Source: Trachythela sp. YZ-2020
Lineage: Eukaryota > Cnidaria > Anthozoa > Malacalcyonacea > Clavulariidae
DNA length: 64,000 nucleotides
NCBI GenBank assembly: GCA_016169945.1
Contig: JADLSH010000213.1
Location: 496,001 to 560,000, forward strand
Direction of reading: 5' to 3'
Below, piece by piece: positions 9,911 to 24,500 of this stretch. The notes below the pieces were generated by a model. That model did not search any database. It was not told the DNA's origin and worked only from the letters and a program-made list of their open reading frames with translations. Numbering within the stretch: the first letter of the stretch is position 1; each line of letters starts with the position of its first letter. The position numbers were made by a program, and so were the translations under genes.

Positions 9911-11710
9911 ATAGGAAATAATTATCATGAAATGTTAGTATTGCTGACTACAATTGTTGTTGTAAATATGATATTGAAGAACCCACATTTTGCTCCGTTT
10001 ACGAGACCTTTGTGAAAAATATTTATTGCCGGATGAAAGCCATGTTACACGAAGAAATTTTTACTGCAACTAGCAACGTAACTTCTGGTAAAGAGTCGTG
10101 TTATTTAAAACGTATTAAACGGCGGATGGGGTCGTATACGACCCCAAAGCAGCCCTCTCACATTTTTGCCGTTTTTCAGCGGGTTTGCGGGTACATGAGA
10201 TTTTGAAACCTGCAATGCATTACTGGGAGAGTAATGGCGATTCATATAAATACAAATATGGTTGTTTTGCTTGAGATTTTGTGAAGTTATTCTGCTTTTG
10301 TTCATTGCAAATTTCGTGTTGATGAAATCTAATATGGTGGAAATGTTAAGAAACAGTTTCAGGGTTATTTGCGTGGATTTTAGAGAAGAAATCTGTTATA
10401 AATGACAAGGAGTTAGTTGCTCATGTTGACAGTGAACTTGGATCTGCAGAAAAAATTAAACTGTCTTATATTAGGACAAGTATTTCTGCATAGTTGTACA
10501 TGGGAATATGTAGTAAGTGTTACAATTAGATTGTATTGAATATCATACAATAGGGCAAGTAGATGTATGAATTTTTTGTATACTATCATACAAGAGGTAA
10601 CTATATGACCACTGTACGTCTTGTATGATTATATATACCATATATATTGTAAACACAAAGTGTCAGTTGTAAAAATTACTGCATTTCAGAAATCCAAGAT
10701 GGTCGCCATGGATTTTTGTACAAATATTTATTTTTGTAAATGTGAAATTTCTGCAAAATGAAAATGTGGATCGAATCGAAAAGTCCCAAATGTTTTTACA
10801 AGGTCCTCTAGTACGACTTTGTGCTACTTGTGAAATAAACAAGTTTTTTCTTGACTTACTGCAATAATCTTAAATTGTGCAATTACAAAATTTATCATAA
10901 TTCATGGAAAGTCATCATTCATCCCCCTCCCCCTGGATACAACAAACCGCCAAAAATATTTCAAAACTATTTTTTTCATAAACTTTATTCTATAAGCTTT
11001 CCAAAAATGTATGGTTTGCCCTAGTTGTTGCCATTTACTTCATTTTTTCTATGGTGGAAAGTAAAGGTTGCTAAATTCAACAAAAAGGCCCAAAATATTC
11101 AGCAGTTTAAGAGTTGACAATCAAATTGCATGAACTTGCCCAACAGTTAATTGACTACTGCAGCCGCGGTCTTTTCCTCACTTAACATACCAAACATGCG
11201 GCATGAAAGAAATAAACGAGAATGAAAAATTTCAGAAAAATGAAAAACAGTCCATGCTCACTGAATTTCCGTTTTTGCTAGCTAGTAGCATAACTTACAT
11301 CGCTCCATGTCCGAAATTGCTTTGCAAGTTGCAGAGAAAGCATATAATATGGCCTTGAGTCATAAAATACGCAAGCGAATATCAAAATGTTGTGCAATAC
11401 ATCAATGACCAGTTTGTATCCAACCAATGAGCTACGTCAGAGTTTCGACTGTGCATCCAAATGAGTCGTTCTGCGTCGTGATAAAATTACAGTTGAATCA
11501 GAACATGTATGCAGCTGAGACTGAAAGAATTAAAATATGCACATCGAAGTATTCAAGCGAAAAGTCGAAGAACAATTAGTTTCCTCACGCTTGTCTCGCT
11601 TTAAATTAGTAAATATATTTCATTAAGTGTACTTTCTCTATTTTGCTTTACAAAGAAGACAAAATATGCTATTATAAAAATTATTTAGTGACATTTCTAT
11701 TGTCGCTATA
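9911..11710. other. No supported gene; one perfect 20-bp palindrome
   Basis: AT-rich DNA. The only standout is TGGGGTCGTATACGACCCCA at 10127-10146, a perfect palindrome. Small frames such as 10012-10206 lack motifs. Confidence 0.5.
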
Positions 11711-12009
11711 CAGGGTGTATAAAAAAAACTGCAAATACCATAATTTGTATGCACGAGATCATACATTAGAATTTCAATGGCTGTGCAAATAATTACGCTT
11801 CTGGGATTTGAAAATACGTTTCCCAGGGGTATCAAAACAAGCACACAAAGTGAATTTTAATTCACTTTGTGTGCTTATTTTGATAGTACTGCACGTGGAA
11901 ACGTATTTTCAAATCCCAGAAGCGTAATTATTTGCACAGCCATTGAAATTCTAATGTATGATCTCGTGCATACAAATTATGGTATTTGCAGTTTTTTTGA
12001 TACACCCTG
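11711..12009. mobile_element. Nearly perfect palindromic Tc1/mariner-like MITE, 299 bp
   Basis: Both ends read CAGGGTGTAT inward and are flanked by TA (11709-11710 and 12010-12011). The two halves are close to perfect reverse complements along their length, meeting near AAGTGAATTTTAATTCACTT at about 11850. There is no coding frame. Confidence 0.9.
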
Positions 12010-13271
12010 TATGTAAAACAAATGATAATTGAACAGTTCAATACTTTGATATGCCATCTTAATTCTTCAAATCTCAGCTGGATGTTATCATAGTTAATAG
12101 AGATAACATGGTTAGAAAATTCGTCAAATTACAAAGCAAATCTTTTGTTTCACAATTCATTAATATAATAATATTTCAGAAATACGGTTTGGAGATTAAG
12201 CCCAAACATTTCTATTGGTCGATTCACATAAAATACAATACATTCATTAACCGTGACCGTGCATGCACAAATGCAAACAAAAAGATAGAACAAAAGCGAA
12301 AGCCGAGTTTCCTAACAAGTTCATCTCTATTAACTATGCCACTTCCTGTTTTTATTCGACAATAAACACCGTTGGTCTCTTCATGTTTTCCTCATTGAAC
12401 AATTTCCTGCACGGTTTCCAAAACACCATAGACATAACGTATTGTTGTATTCATGATGGAAATCAAGAAAGAACGTGATTTAGATGTTTAAACTGCTGTG
12501 ATGTGACCGCATATACATTCTAGCTGTTCTGATTGCAATCGCATAATTATATATAAGACTGTGAATTAATAGCGACCATATATTAGACAATATTAGTCTG
12601 TTCTTTCACGTTACCCTGACCGCTCTCTAAACAATTGTAAACTTACCAACCTCATTAACTGCCTTATTTTCTTGTATTTGCTACTACAACATCTCCCTTG
12701 TAAATATAAATGTAAATATTTAAAGTCTCCATATCTGTAATAAAAGTTTCTACACCGCTTTGACTTCCGAACTCTATGGTTGTTAACTTTCTCATTCGTT
12801 TGACTCGTAAGAAAATAGTCCTAGCCGCGAAAATCGGAGAGACAAGTACTATTGTATGTCCATGGTATAAAGAAATTATTGGAATTATAGTTGGGAAACT
12901 GTAATAACGGTACTGTAAACGGTTGATTTGGTAATATTAAAAAGGCATGCTTTCGAAGTTTCACAAATATATTTTAAATATATTTTACCACGCGAAAGTT
13001 AGGAGTTTTATTACAAATGGTTGAGTTATCGTAAACAATCGGTATTACCTACTTTCTTTTGTTCAAATTTTGATAACAAGCATTGTAAAACTCATTAATA
13101 ATTCATGAAGAAAACACAAAAGAAATCATTAGCGTGAAGGAGTTTGTATATCTGATACAGAATCATGCTGATTTACATAAACTTTAAGTTCAATTTTCTC
13201 ACCAAATATCATTCATTCATTTTAAATTGTTGAAGAATACGAATGTTCTCATCAAGACGTTTCACAAGCCA
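12010..13271. other. No supported gene
   Basis: AT-rich sequence downstream of the TLDc gene. Short frames at 12108-12478 have no family motif. Confidence 0.5.
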
Positions 13272-13367
13272 TTTACAACATTCGCATCAGTGTTGTATCG
13301 GATATACAACGCTCGCCTTCGGCACGAGTTTGTATATCCGATACAACACTGCCGCTCATGTTGTAAA
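13272..13367. repeat. Foldback repeat
   Basis: Outer arms TTTACAACAT / ATGTTGTAAA and inner arms AGTGTTGTATCGGATATACA (13289-13308) / its perfect complement (13331-13350) surround a GCTCGCCTTCGGCACGAG hairpin centre. Confidence 0.8.
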
Positions 13368-15272
13368 TAGTACATATCATGATCATTAACGCATCCAGTT
13401 TACAGCCCATGGTATGCCCATGCATCGGCCCATGTGTTTGGATCAATGAAGTATTTTGAGCCAAAATCGCAAAACAATTTCATGCGCTAACTTGAATACA
13501 GAACAATATTGAGGACCAAGCAATTGCAGGTAAACAAATACATATCATAAAGCAATACCGCAATCTTTAAATTTGTGACGTGCACTTTGTCTTTGTTATA
13601 ACACCTTTGTATATACATAAAGTCATATAAGAATGCGCTACGATGCATTATTTTCATTATTTCAACTTAATGGAATATGGATCGTGCATGCATGCCTGTT
13701 TGGGGAAAAAATTATTTTACATATTTATAGAAGTTTGTAAAAACTCTCAAGAGTATATTCCGCAAAGAATACATGCAAACACGCCATTTTACATTCTCTT
13801 TGTCTACTTTTGTCACGAAAGTTATTTCATAGTTTGAAAATGCCACGTAACTAGCTTTCCGCAAAATGCATTATTCTTTTGTTTCAACTAGCCTTGTTAT
13901 ACTGTCGCTTGCCAGGAAAACGAGTTAACGGCTGCAAACAGCAGAATCTCGTTTCGATCAAATGAGCCGGGCGATCAATCTGAATTTGGGCATTCATGAA
14001 TTTCGGGGTACTTAATTCTACTAAGGTATTGCCGTCCTTTTTAGTCCTCGGTTACTTGTGTTTAAACATACCCGCGAGCTCACTAAATGAGAATGCTTCG
14101 CAATACATTCGCAATGCATTCGCCGTCTAGTTGCAGCTAGACGAAACTAATATTTTGTATTATATAGTTCTAGGACTTAATCCATGCTGGCGTTTATTGA
14201 ATAATGAATAAATAAGAAATTTGAATGTTCTGCATGTAGTCAGCTGATCTGATGAATTAAAAGCTGGTTGTATAGACCAATTCGATAACATAAAATACGG
14301 TTCAGTTCATAATACTAAATTATCATTGTTCTTTTTTTGGAAAGCACCACGTTTACCTTTTACAAAGCTTTCAAGACGTAAGCACAAATCGTTATCACTG
14401 CAGTGCAAGACTGAATAATTATGTCACTTGCACTGATGAAGGTCCGGGCTTACGGGTTGAAGCTTTATTTGTCAAATTAATATTTATATGTGTAGTTTTT
14501 CCACAAAACAAAAAAATTAAACTAATTTTTGCTATTCAAACATACAAGGAATTTAATACTAAAATAATTATAGACACTGAACTTTGCAACAAATTAACTT
14601 TCTATTATAACTAAGAGAAATGAACATTTTACACCAGTAAATTACATTACAATAAGCCCACGGTTAAGAAATAATCATACAGTTTTAATTTTGAGTAATT
14701 ACATTAAATTAATTTGTGAAATGCTTTTAGTAAATTATGGCTTGAAACATTAGTAGATATAACACCTAAACAAAAGTTCTGCATCATTCATATCTGAAAT
14801 ATATATTACACTATTCGATCGCCGAGTGCATGATATCACAAATTAGCCTTTCTCAAGCACGCAGGCCCAAATCCGCCATTTTTTGGGTTCTATACTTTGC
14901 TAACGATGTGAAAAATCTAAACGATGTAAATTTACCATAATGATTATACTTACAACTACAGTTGTAGAAGGTCGCATTTTGCAGTGCTTACATTCTCTGA
15001 TCTGGAGGAGGCAGTGCCCCAAAAATGGAGGATTTGAGCAGCGTGAGAAAGGATAAATTAGCCGTTGTTTGTAGATGGTAAACCAGAAACACTGATTACA
15101 TTTTTTATAAAATAGTTTAAGAAATTATCAAAAACTAAGGAAGAAACATGTTACAATGAATCTTTCCTATTTATTAAGTTGAGGCAAGATTGGATATTAG
15201 TCATTGAAATTATATTTAGCTTCGATTTCCGAAACGATAATGTTTAGTTTAGTGAGTATATTGAGATCAGTT
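13368..15272. other. No supported gene; downstream flank of the TLDc gene
   Basis: AT-rich DNA just 3' of the TLDc stop at 15273. It should hold that gene's 3'UTR on the minus strand. No further exon or element was recognised. Confidence 0.45.
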
Positions 15273-15586
15273 CTACACAAGATAGAATACTTCAACTTCG
15301 GATGGAGAGAACTTGTAGGTTCCTGCCAAGATGGTCCTGGTGTCGCTGACGCCAGATGGAGCTTGGTACTTGTTATTGAAATTTGCGTATGAGTTGGTAT
15401 TCGAAGCAGCGTTGTCTGATATAAAAATATCACAACAAACTCCAAATATTGGTCCATGACTGGGGTAGGCGGCAATTGCCTGCGGTGTATTTTGATCTTT
15501 CAGTGGAGCTTTAAAAGGCGTGAGATTTTCTTTGTTTCGCAGTGAGAAAATGAAGGATCCTGGAGCTTGTTTTTTGTCATTACTTC
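15273..15586 (-). CDS. TLDc gene terminal exon (C-terminal two-thirds of the TLDc domain)
   Basis: The acceptor ttataacag lies just above 15586. The phase-1 join restores a Gly codon (G|GA) with exon 31288-31067. 104 codons end [11 protein letters not shown] and a TAG at 15275-15273. The family core GPxFGxxxDIxI is seen as [12 protein letters not shown], with two Cys where Gly/His are usual. Confidence 0.88.
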
Positions 15587-18500
15587 CTGTTATAACATAA
15601 AAATATTGTTTCAATAAATTTAGTCATGAGGTTTATATTGAGTATTATAGTTTGGAGTGTAGCCAAGGAAAAACTTGAACAGCCACGGCTTTTGTCAGGT
15701 TTGCGTAACCATCACTAGAACTGCTTTTCATTACGCTTAGTAGTTTACGTTATAAAACTCGGATGTTTGCGTTTGACTGGGAAGTGGGATGAAACTTTCT
15801 TCCCAATTAACATTTTATTAATATTGTTATGTATACATTCCTTCAGAATATAAATTACAATATTAATATAAATTTACCTATCTCTCGTGTGCATGAGAGG
15901 AATCTGCGAATGCAGATTTATTGCTATCGTCTTGTTAATGTAATGTAGTGTTAGCTTGTAGCCATTCAGCAACGAGCTTATATCAGACAATCAGCGATCA
16001 GCTTACAAATTCGTTTGAATCGTGTTACTTTGTGCGCCATTTTTGCTTCGAAAGTATATTGATTTTTACTTCAAAAGTTTATCATTTTTCTCGCTATTTG
16101 ACTTGGAAAGTTTGTTAATTTTGTCGCCATCTAACGTGGAAACTTATCCTGATTCAGTAAGTAGTTTAAACATGAATTTTGACCATTTTACCAGTGTGAA
16201 TTACACACTGATCTGAAAATATCGTACCTGGATCGAGCTTCTATACCTATGAAAATTGAAGCCAGTTTTGGATTTGGCGGCCATATTGGAGGGACCACCA
16301 ATGGCCGTCGTACAAGGAGTGCAGTCGAAGGAATTTGAAGTAAATATTTTCAATTTGCCCTGTGTTAGGCGATGGAATTATTGAAGTTCGGTAGCGTAGC
16401 CAACCCGCCGATTTAGTCCCGCTATGCAAATTTGTTCGTGTTCATTGACGGTGAAAACAATCAATTTCTAAAGAAATGAATAATGATAATGATTTGAAAT
16501 TTGCATAGCGGGACCAAATCGCGGGCTGGCTACGCCACGTACTGTTGAAGTTTAATTGAAAATATGTAAAGGAGTTGGTATATTGTTAAAAGTCACAGAT
16601 TTTGTTTGATTACGCGCGCTTCTCAGCGACAAAACTGTTCGCGTGTGTATGTTTGTTGTTAGCCATTAGTGAGCAAATTCACGTGAAAATTTAGGAATGA
16701 ATTGCCGTACTGTGCCTCTCGGCGTAGTAATCAAACAAATTACAGGAAAGGAGACATTTCTACATTGTGAAAGTAATACTTGGCAAACAGTAATGGTGAA
16801 AGATCGGCCTTAAACGGGTTTTTGTGACGACTAAAGTCGGCGAACTTTGCGTGTTGTACCTACAATTATTTTGCTTTCCGCAGTAATAGTAAAACAAGAA
16901 ACGAGACAGGACGTCTTGTGGGAGTAATATCGCGTGTATAAGTAATGAGGAATCACTGAATCAGGCTGAAAACGATTTTTACGCGTGATGCACTGTCGCC
17001 ATGTAGGACATATAGAATTTATTGTGCTTGTAAACAAATAGTATACTTTATATACTCAGTTGCTGTCATAAATTTCGAATAAACTCACTCATAAACGCTT
17101 CATTTTCACATTTATTTTACATCAAAACCACAAAAGTTGACAGCCCTTGCACATCGCACGTCGTCTCTCCATAAGTTCTTACGTCACCGGAAACTTGTAT
17201 CAAAATTACATGAAGTTCTCTACATTCCCCGGGTTTGACTCGATATAACCTAATCGATCAAACATGAAATACTAACGAAATCCTAACGAAAGCCCAACGA
17301 AACAAATATGAATGTATATATACAAAGTCTGTTCGATCTGGTCTAATAATGTTAATCTTATTTCTGACTCAGACGACGTAATCGTTCTCCTTCGATCGCT
17401 GCTTTTCTACGATTCTTTAGTCGAGAGTTCTCATTGTCTGTATTCTCCGATAAATTGTTCACTTTTTCCACATTTGCACTCACGTCAATTGGAATGAGAT
17501 GCTTGACACTACGTCTCAATAATTGTGGCTTTGCTCCCGAACTCGATACACGAACAATGGCAGCGCGAACCTGCCAGTCATTCCCCCGTAATAGCTCTTG
17601 TATAATTGCTAATTTCCAGAATACTCGTTTTGTTGCATTGTTTCGCAAAATTACTACGTCGCCGATATTTGTAGGAACTCCAAGTTTCTGACATTTCTTG
17701 TTTTGGTAATTCTCTCGTAAATTTAATAAATACTCCCGTCTCGAAAGTTCGTAAATTGTTCCAACAACTTCTTATGGTGTTTTACCCTTCTCGTCAGAGA
17801 AACAGAAGTACTATACTAACTACTTCAAAATGTTCTGTATGAGGCGTGTTCGATATCTTTCTTCCATAGATCAGATGAGATGGTGATAACGCAAAACTTA
17901 GACCATCACTATCGTCATGCACGTAAGTCAACGGACGTGAATTGACCACTGATTCAACTTCAATCAAAAGGGTTCTAAGTTCTTCGAAATTCAGACTCGT
18001 TCTTCCCAAACTCTTCTTTAGACTGAGTTTGACCGTTTTCACCAAATGTTCCCAAAATCCTCCCCACCACGATACTTTCTCTACAACGAATTTCCAATCT
18101 ATCCGATTTGCAGTAAGGTAAGTTAAAACACGAGGGGATGTAGCGATTTTCTTAATTTCTTTCGAGGCTGCTTTAAACGTTTTAGCGGTCGGACACCAAA
18201 GTTGACGGAAGTTCTCTTCGGCTCGAGAATCTACGGAAAGCTAAAAGAAATGCATCAACACTCAAGCTTTGAGTCAGTTCCAAGTGAACAGATATAGCAT
18301 TTCTCTTCGGATTTAGGGTTGGTTTCTTTAACATATAAGGGTCCTGCGAAATCAACATAAATGGTGGATCATCTGACACTCTAAAACTAGGAAGATCGGG
18401 ATAGGGTCCAGTTGTATAAGGGTGACCTTCGACTTTTCTACATACAACACAATGTCTTACGATATTCTTGACTGACTGCCGTCCTCTAATTAACCAAAAT

Positions 18501-21500
18501 CGTTCTCGTATCGCAGATAATGTAAGATTGATGCCACTGTGTTTTACTCGTTGATGAGCATCTTTAATCACCAGGTCCACGAACAGAATTGGTAATTTGC
18601 TTCCAAGAGGTAAGGTAGAATTGCCAATTCTGCCTTTACACTCCATAACTCCGTTTTCGTCAATAAACAGTCCGAATTGTTTGACTCGTTCAAGTTTGGA
18701 TCTCCGAGTATCCTACATAAATGATAGTTCTGTTGCGAAATTATCCCTTTGGACTGCTTTTGATCCACATTATCTCAACAACGGAAATCTCTTCGTTTGA
18801 AATCGGCTTCATCTTTAATTTTCCTTTAGAAGGAACCTTCGAACGTGTTCTAATGTTGCGAATAAATCGTAAAACATATGCAGTTACTCCCAAAAGCTTT
18901 GTTAACGACCCGTACCGCTTGATATCGATAATGGATGCCAACCCGATTGGACAACTCGTAGATTCCTCACACGACGAAGCGGTTAAAACGTGTGTTTCAT
19001 TAGGTGATCGTTTGCGCAATTCGTCCGTAACTTCTTGTTTATATTCGGTAATTGCAATATTCTCAAGCCACTCGCTTTCAGGCAATTGAAGGAAAGAAGG
19101 TCCATTCCACTAAAGTGCGCTATCTTTCAATTATTGCGCGCTAAGTCCTCTAGACGGTAGATCCGCTGGATTTTCTTTACCAGGGACATATCGCCACGAT
19201 TCTTTATCCGTAGTCTGTCGTATTCCCTCTACACGATTATTCACGTACCGTTTCCATAATTTTTCATTTCGAATCAAAAACAGTAGGCCGACGAATCAAC
19301 CCAGTATACTATTTCTTCGAAGTTGGGAAAGGACTTTCGAACCACATTGCTTAATCTAGCGAGAATAAGTTCGCCGAGAAGTTCTAAACGAGGAATGCTC
19401 TGCTTAAGTGGCGAAACTCTGGTCTTCGAGGCAACAAGTGTTACTTGTAGATGTCCGGTTACTATAATTTGCTGGAGTATATAAAACGGCAGCATACGCC
19501 TTCTCCGAAGCATCGCTGAATGCGTGTAATTGGACCTTCGTAACTTTCAATTCCAGCAAGAAATAACATCGTGGCACTTGTAAACATTCGAGTAGTTCTA
19601 ATTGAAAGATAAGCGTTTTCCATTGTGCAATATTTCCTTCGTCTAACTCATCATCCCAACCGACATTATCTGTATAGAGCGTCTGAAATAACATCTTTAA
19701 ATTGATGATAAACGGACTCAATACTCCTAAAGGATCGAATAACTTGGCAGTGACTTTCAAAATAGATCTCTTACAACAAGGTAGCTTTGTGGCATATTGT
19801 AAGACCTCGGCAACTGAAATATGTAAAGTATCCGTTTTACAATTCCAGTCAATTCCCAACACCTTTGTCGTGAATTGGTTTGTCGTCAATTGGTCTCTAG
19901 TAGGTGTGTCGGTCGTAGTCTTCGCATAGGTTTCGCCTTCTTGCTGTAAAATCTTGGATTTCGGTCGAGGTATCGAACTTTCAATTTTGTTGTTAGTTGA
20001 ACTTTCAAATTTTGTTTCAGCATCTTCAATACGTTTCAATAGGGGGGCTGAATTAGTGTTCCATTTTCTTAAATTGAAAACACCGCTCGACATAATTTGT
20101 TTTGAAACTTCATACCCATGAAATGCACTTTCGTTGTTCTCTTCTCCAGAAACTAAAGCATCAACATATAAACTTTTCTCGATCAAGTCCACTTCATCCG
20201 GTTGTGTTTCTCTGAATGATGCGAAATTACAGATCCCAGAACTGCTGGTGATGAGCGAAGGCCGAAAACTAATCTAGCAAATCTAAAATGTTCTAGATCA
20301 GAGTTTGTATCATTTGGATTCTTCCGCCAAAGAAAACGAAGTAAATTTCTATCTTCCTGGGGGATGCCAATCATCAGAAAATCCTTCTCGATGTCTGCAG
20401 TTAATGCCACTTGATGCCATCGGAACCGAAGAAGAATCTCGAAAAGTTTTGGAACAAGGTTCGGACCCTTCTGTAGACAGTCGTTTAAAGATAATGAACC
20501 ATCATCTCGTTTTGCAGAGCCATTGTACACAATTCTGACCTTTGTTGTTTCTCATCTTTCCGGATAACTGGGTGATGTGGCATATAATGTACTCCTACTT
20601 CTGCATTTCGTTCTTCCTCTGGGACTCTAGCTTTCGATAACATTAGTGTGCAATTGCTCTTGAGTAATGTTACTGTACTCACTGGCTAGCTTCGGATCAT
20701 TTTCCAAACGACGTTATAATGTCTTTAGTTGATTAAATGATAAGTTGTAATTGGTTGGTAATGTTGACTTAGATAGATAGATAGATAGATAGTATTTATT
20801 AGAAATTACATTTGCAGCTGGATAGCTGAATTGCGTAAATCTTTACATCTATAACAAATTTTAAAATACAACCGTTAAAATAGCCTACAATAATCAGTTA
20901 ATATTAAAAAAGATAAAATGATAAAATGTCCAAATTTTCTACTTAACTTACAATTACTGTATATGAAACTGTTTTTCAACCTATTGGTTCTACATTTGGG
21001 CACATTAAAGTTCCGTTTATTTCTAAGGTTAATGTTACACATGTTCTGATCAGGTAATAAGCAGTGTAACTTGTGATTACTATTGGACGCGATATCTTGG
21101 AAAAGTTCTTTCGTAAGGCTGTCTCTTCGATCGTAAAGGGAAGAGGCCACTAGCCGCCAGGGCTTCTCGGTAACTCAGCTGGTGAGAGAAAATTATTCTT
21201 AGGGCCCGTTTCTGCAGTCTTTCTATATCGTCCGCTAGGTATTTTGGAAGTCCGTTGTGAAAAACTGGGCAAGCGTACTCAGCAATGGGACGAATGCAAG
21301 TTACATAAAATGTTAATAAGTCTTTTGTTTGCAGATTTGCTCGCTTTAATTGCCTTAGGAAGTACAAGCGAGTAGATACTTTACGTACAATTTAGTCTAC
21401 GTGGAGGTTCCATTTAAGATCTTTCGAGATGTTGAGACCAAGGAGTTTTACACTAGGAACAAGTTCCACAGGGTTACCATTAATAATAACCGGGGGGGAA

Positions 21501-24500
21501 TCAGGAGCTGACCTGGCGAAGGATATTCTCAATTCTTTACACTTTGATTCATTTAGTTTAAACTTATTCTGCTCAGATTTCATTTCTAATTCAGAAACTG
21601 CCAGTTGGATATGCCTTACATCACCCTTTCCAACGAGTTCAGCCATGGTCATATCGTCCACGTAATTCCATAGGTCATTGTTCGTAACTTGGATGTCATC
21701 AACCATTAACAAGAAAAGCCAGGGACCAAGTTTTGTCCCCTGGGGGACTCCTGCTGGCACACCTTTCCATTCAGATGTACAGTCGTCGCCCAATTTTACC
21801 CTCTGTTTACGACATTTTAGAAAATCGACAGTCCATCGAAGGATTCCATTCGGTATTCCTAGAGCTCGTAGTTTATTTACCAAGATGGTGTGGTCAATTA
21901 GATCGAAAGCCTTTTTGTAGTCAAAGAGAATGACTCTTACGTTTGCACCATTACCGTCCGTATATTTATACCAGGTATGTAGCATGCTAATCAATGCATG
22001 CACCGATGAAGACTTCGGTATGCTTCCAAATTGGTCGTGATTAATTTTTTTCAGAATAGCTGGTCTTAAAAATTCTTCAACAACAAACTCTTCTCCAATC
22101 TTAGATAGAATCGGAGTAAGGGAAATAGGTCGCAGATGTTTATCGACGTTTGTTGCGGGTCTTTGTTTTGGAATGGGTATGATATCTACCTCTTTCCAAC
22201 ATGGTGGTAAACAACCCTCATGGAATGAACAATTTGAAATGCTTGCGATAGATGTTGCTAGTATATCAGCATTGACTTGTTGCCATTCAATGGTAATCGG
22301 CCAACTTCATGGCGGGACTCGGTTAATTTTAGATCCTTAACAAAGGGCTTTTGCATTGACTCTACTACATCTGTGTGATCTTCAAACTCAGGTGAGTTAA
22401 TGCATGGGTCACATTTTTCCTCGACCCAGGGTAGCCCGCGCGGTCAGATCGCAATTTTAGCGACTTATTTGGCGCCTTGAAATGTGTGGCTAATGTAACG
22501 TGCCGAGTACTCTACTTCTTAGACTATCATACTCACAACAGAGTCAGAGTAAAGAACAATATATTTGGTTAAAGTAGGTTAATTTATAGTACAGGTTTGC
22601 GTGACGTTAGCTTATCTTACAATTAGTTATTTACGTAATATGACGTGCGTCTACACCCTAAAGGAAACTACACCCTAATTAACATTATCAGCGCAACCGC
22701 AAATATTCAACCCACGCACGCTACACTAACATGCCACGCAGGAGCGATGATTACTTGTAAACAAAGCAATTGAGCAAAAATACATCATTTTTCTATATTG
22801 TGTCTCAAACTATTATCTCATTAAAGATTTTGCTGATATATCCAACTCGGACTGGATAAAATTGTCTATTTTGTATGCGGCAGATAGTTGATTAAATACT
22901 CCTTCGGAGAAATTATTAGAATGCGTTTGGAGTCTGTTTTGACTTTTTGTGCCTTATTTCTTTCCTAATGGACTTTGGGACACTTATTCAGTGTTATTGC
23001 TATTACTACTGAGGCTTAATTCATATGTGATCAGATGTTAGGAGTCTCTTCTTGGATGAAAATTGAAATAATGAGCCTTGCAATTTTGTATTGTCTCATG
23101 TCACGCTGCGTTTGACTATATATATAGTGCACAATTAATCTAATGCATGTATTATTTATTTAAAGTTGCATGTATGTATACGCTGACCTTCATGCTTGAC
23201 CACATTGCTAATATTTTCTTCCAAATACAAAAAATATATGGCCATGGAGATTGTACTGTAGTTTTACATATAAATATGCATATGTCTGCGTCGCGTATTA
23301 TCAGTATTAGGTTTCATTAAGTTCAATGACTTGCGGCTTCGCATTCTGGCTTCTTTAGATTACTCATGCTGCTTTCCAATAACCCCCAATATCAGAGAGA
23401 CCTTCCTCTTCAATATCTGAAATGAATAAGTCATGAAACTACCAACTATATAAACATAAAATAAACAAGAAATCATCGCACTTGTATCATTGCGCAAACT
23501 GAATACATATAACCAACCATGCGGACCCCCGCTGGTCGTAAATAATATACGGCGTGGCGAAAGAAATGGTGTTTAGCTTTCTTGTTCACATGTATGAATT
23601 TCAGCCGTTTCCCCGGAAAGGTTGCAATACTTAAACAAGTATAATTTTAGGCTAGATAGATTAAGCACATCAAAAACCTTATAGTTCCAACTTGCGCGGC
23701 GTACATTAACATGTATAATGTAGTATTATTCATGTAAATAAGCGCAGTTGCCAAATAATTTCAAATAGAACACAAAATATTTACCGCAATAAACTACATA
23801 GACAACCACGCAAGTTGAATTCGTATAGCTCAACACCACATATTTCACATTAAACCAATTCAGCAGTCGGGGAAATCGATTCTATGTTCCGGAGAAACGG
23901 ATTTCATTTTGACCAGTGTTTATTGACATTTCAGGCTATATATTTCCGAAGGCAAACGAGGAAAAATAAAATAAAAATCATAAATAAATTCTCCAGGTCG
24001 AAATCTATAGCATTAAATCATAACGGCATTACATTAACTAAATTTTCACATCGAAAATCAGCCACAACTTGGTATACTCATATTTTGGCCTTGGCTGAAA
24101 TGTGACCCACGCATTAAGCTACCTGAGAATACCAATTGACTCTGTTGACCAGAATGATTTGAGTGTATTCAGAAGTTCATCTTCTGAATTGTCAGAGAAT
24201 TGGTCAAAATTCTCTCTCGAAATAGCTAGATTCGACACCGTCTCATGATAATTGCTGGTCGAACTAGAAGCGGGCCCTGACAAAAGCCAGTCTGACTACT
24301 TACTGCAACAGGACCTTATCTGCCTTTCAGCGTCTCTCACGTAACAAATTGCAAATAATAATCATATCCGATTAGTATATCGATTGAATCAGATGTTTCC
24401 ACTAAATTATCAGCTAATTCTAAGCCATTAAGCATAATCAATACCAACAGCAGATGGTAATGGAGAACAGATAACAGGAAACTGTAGTGCTTTGATGGGG

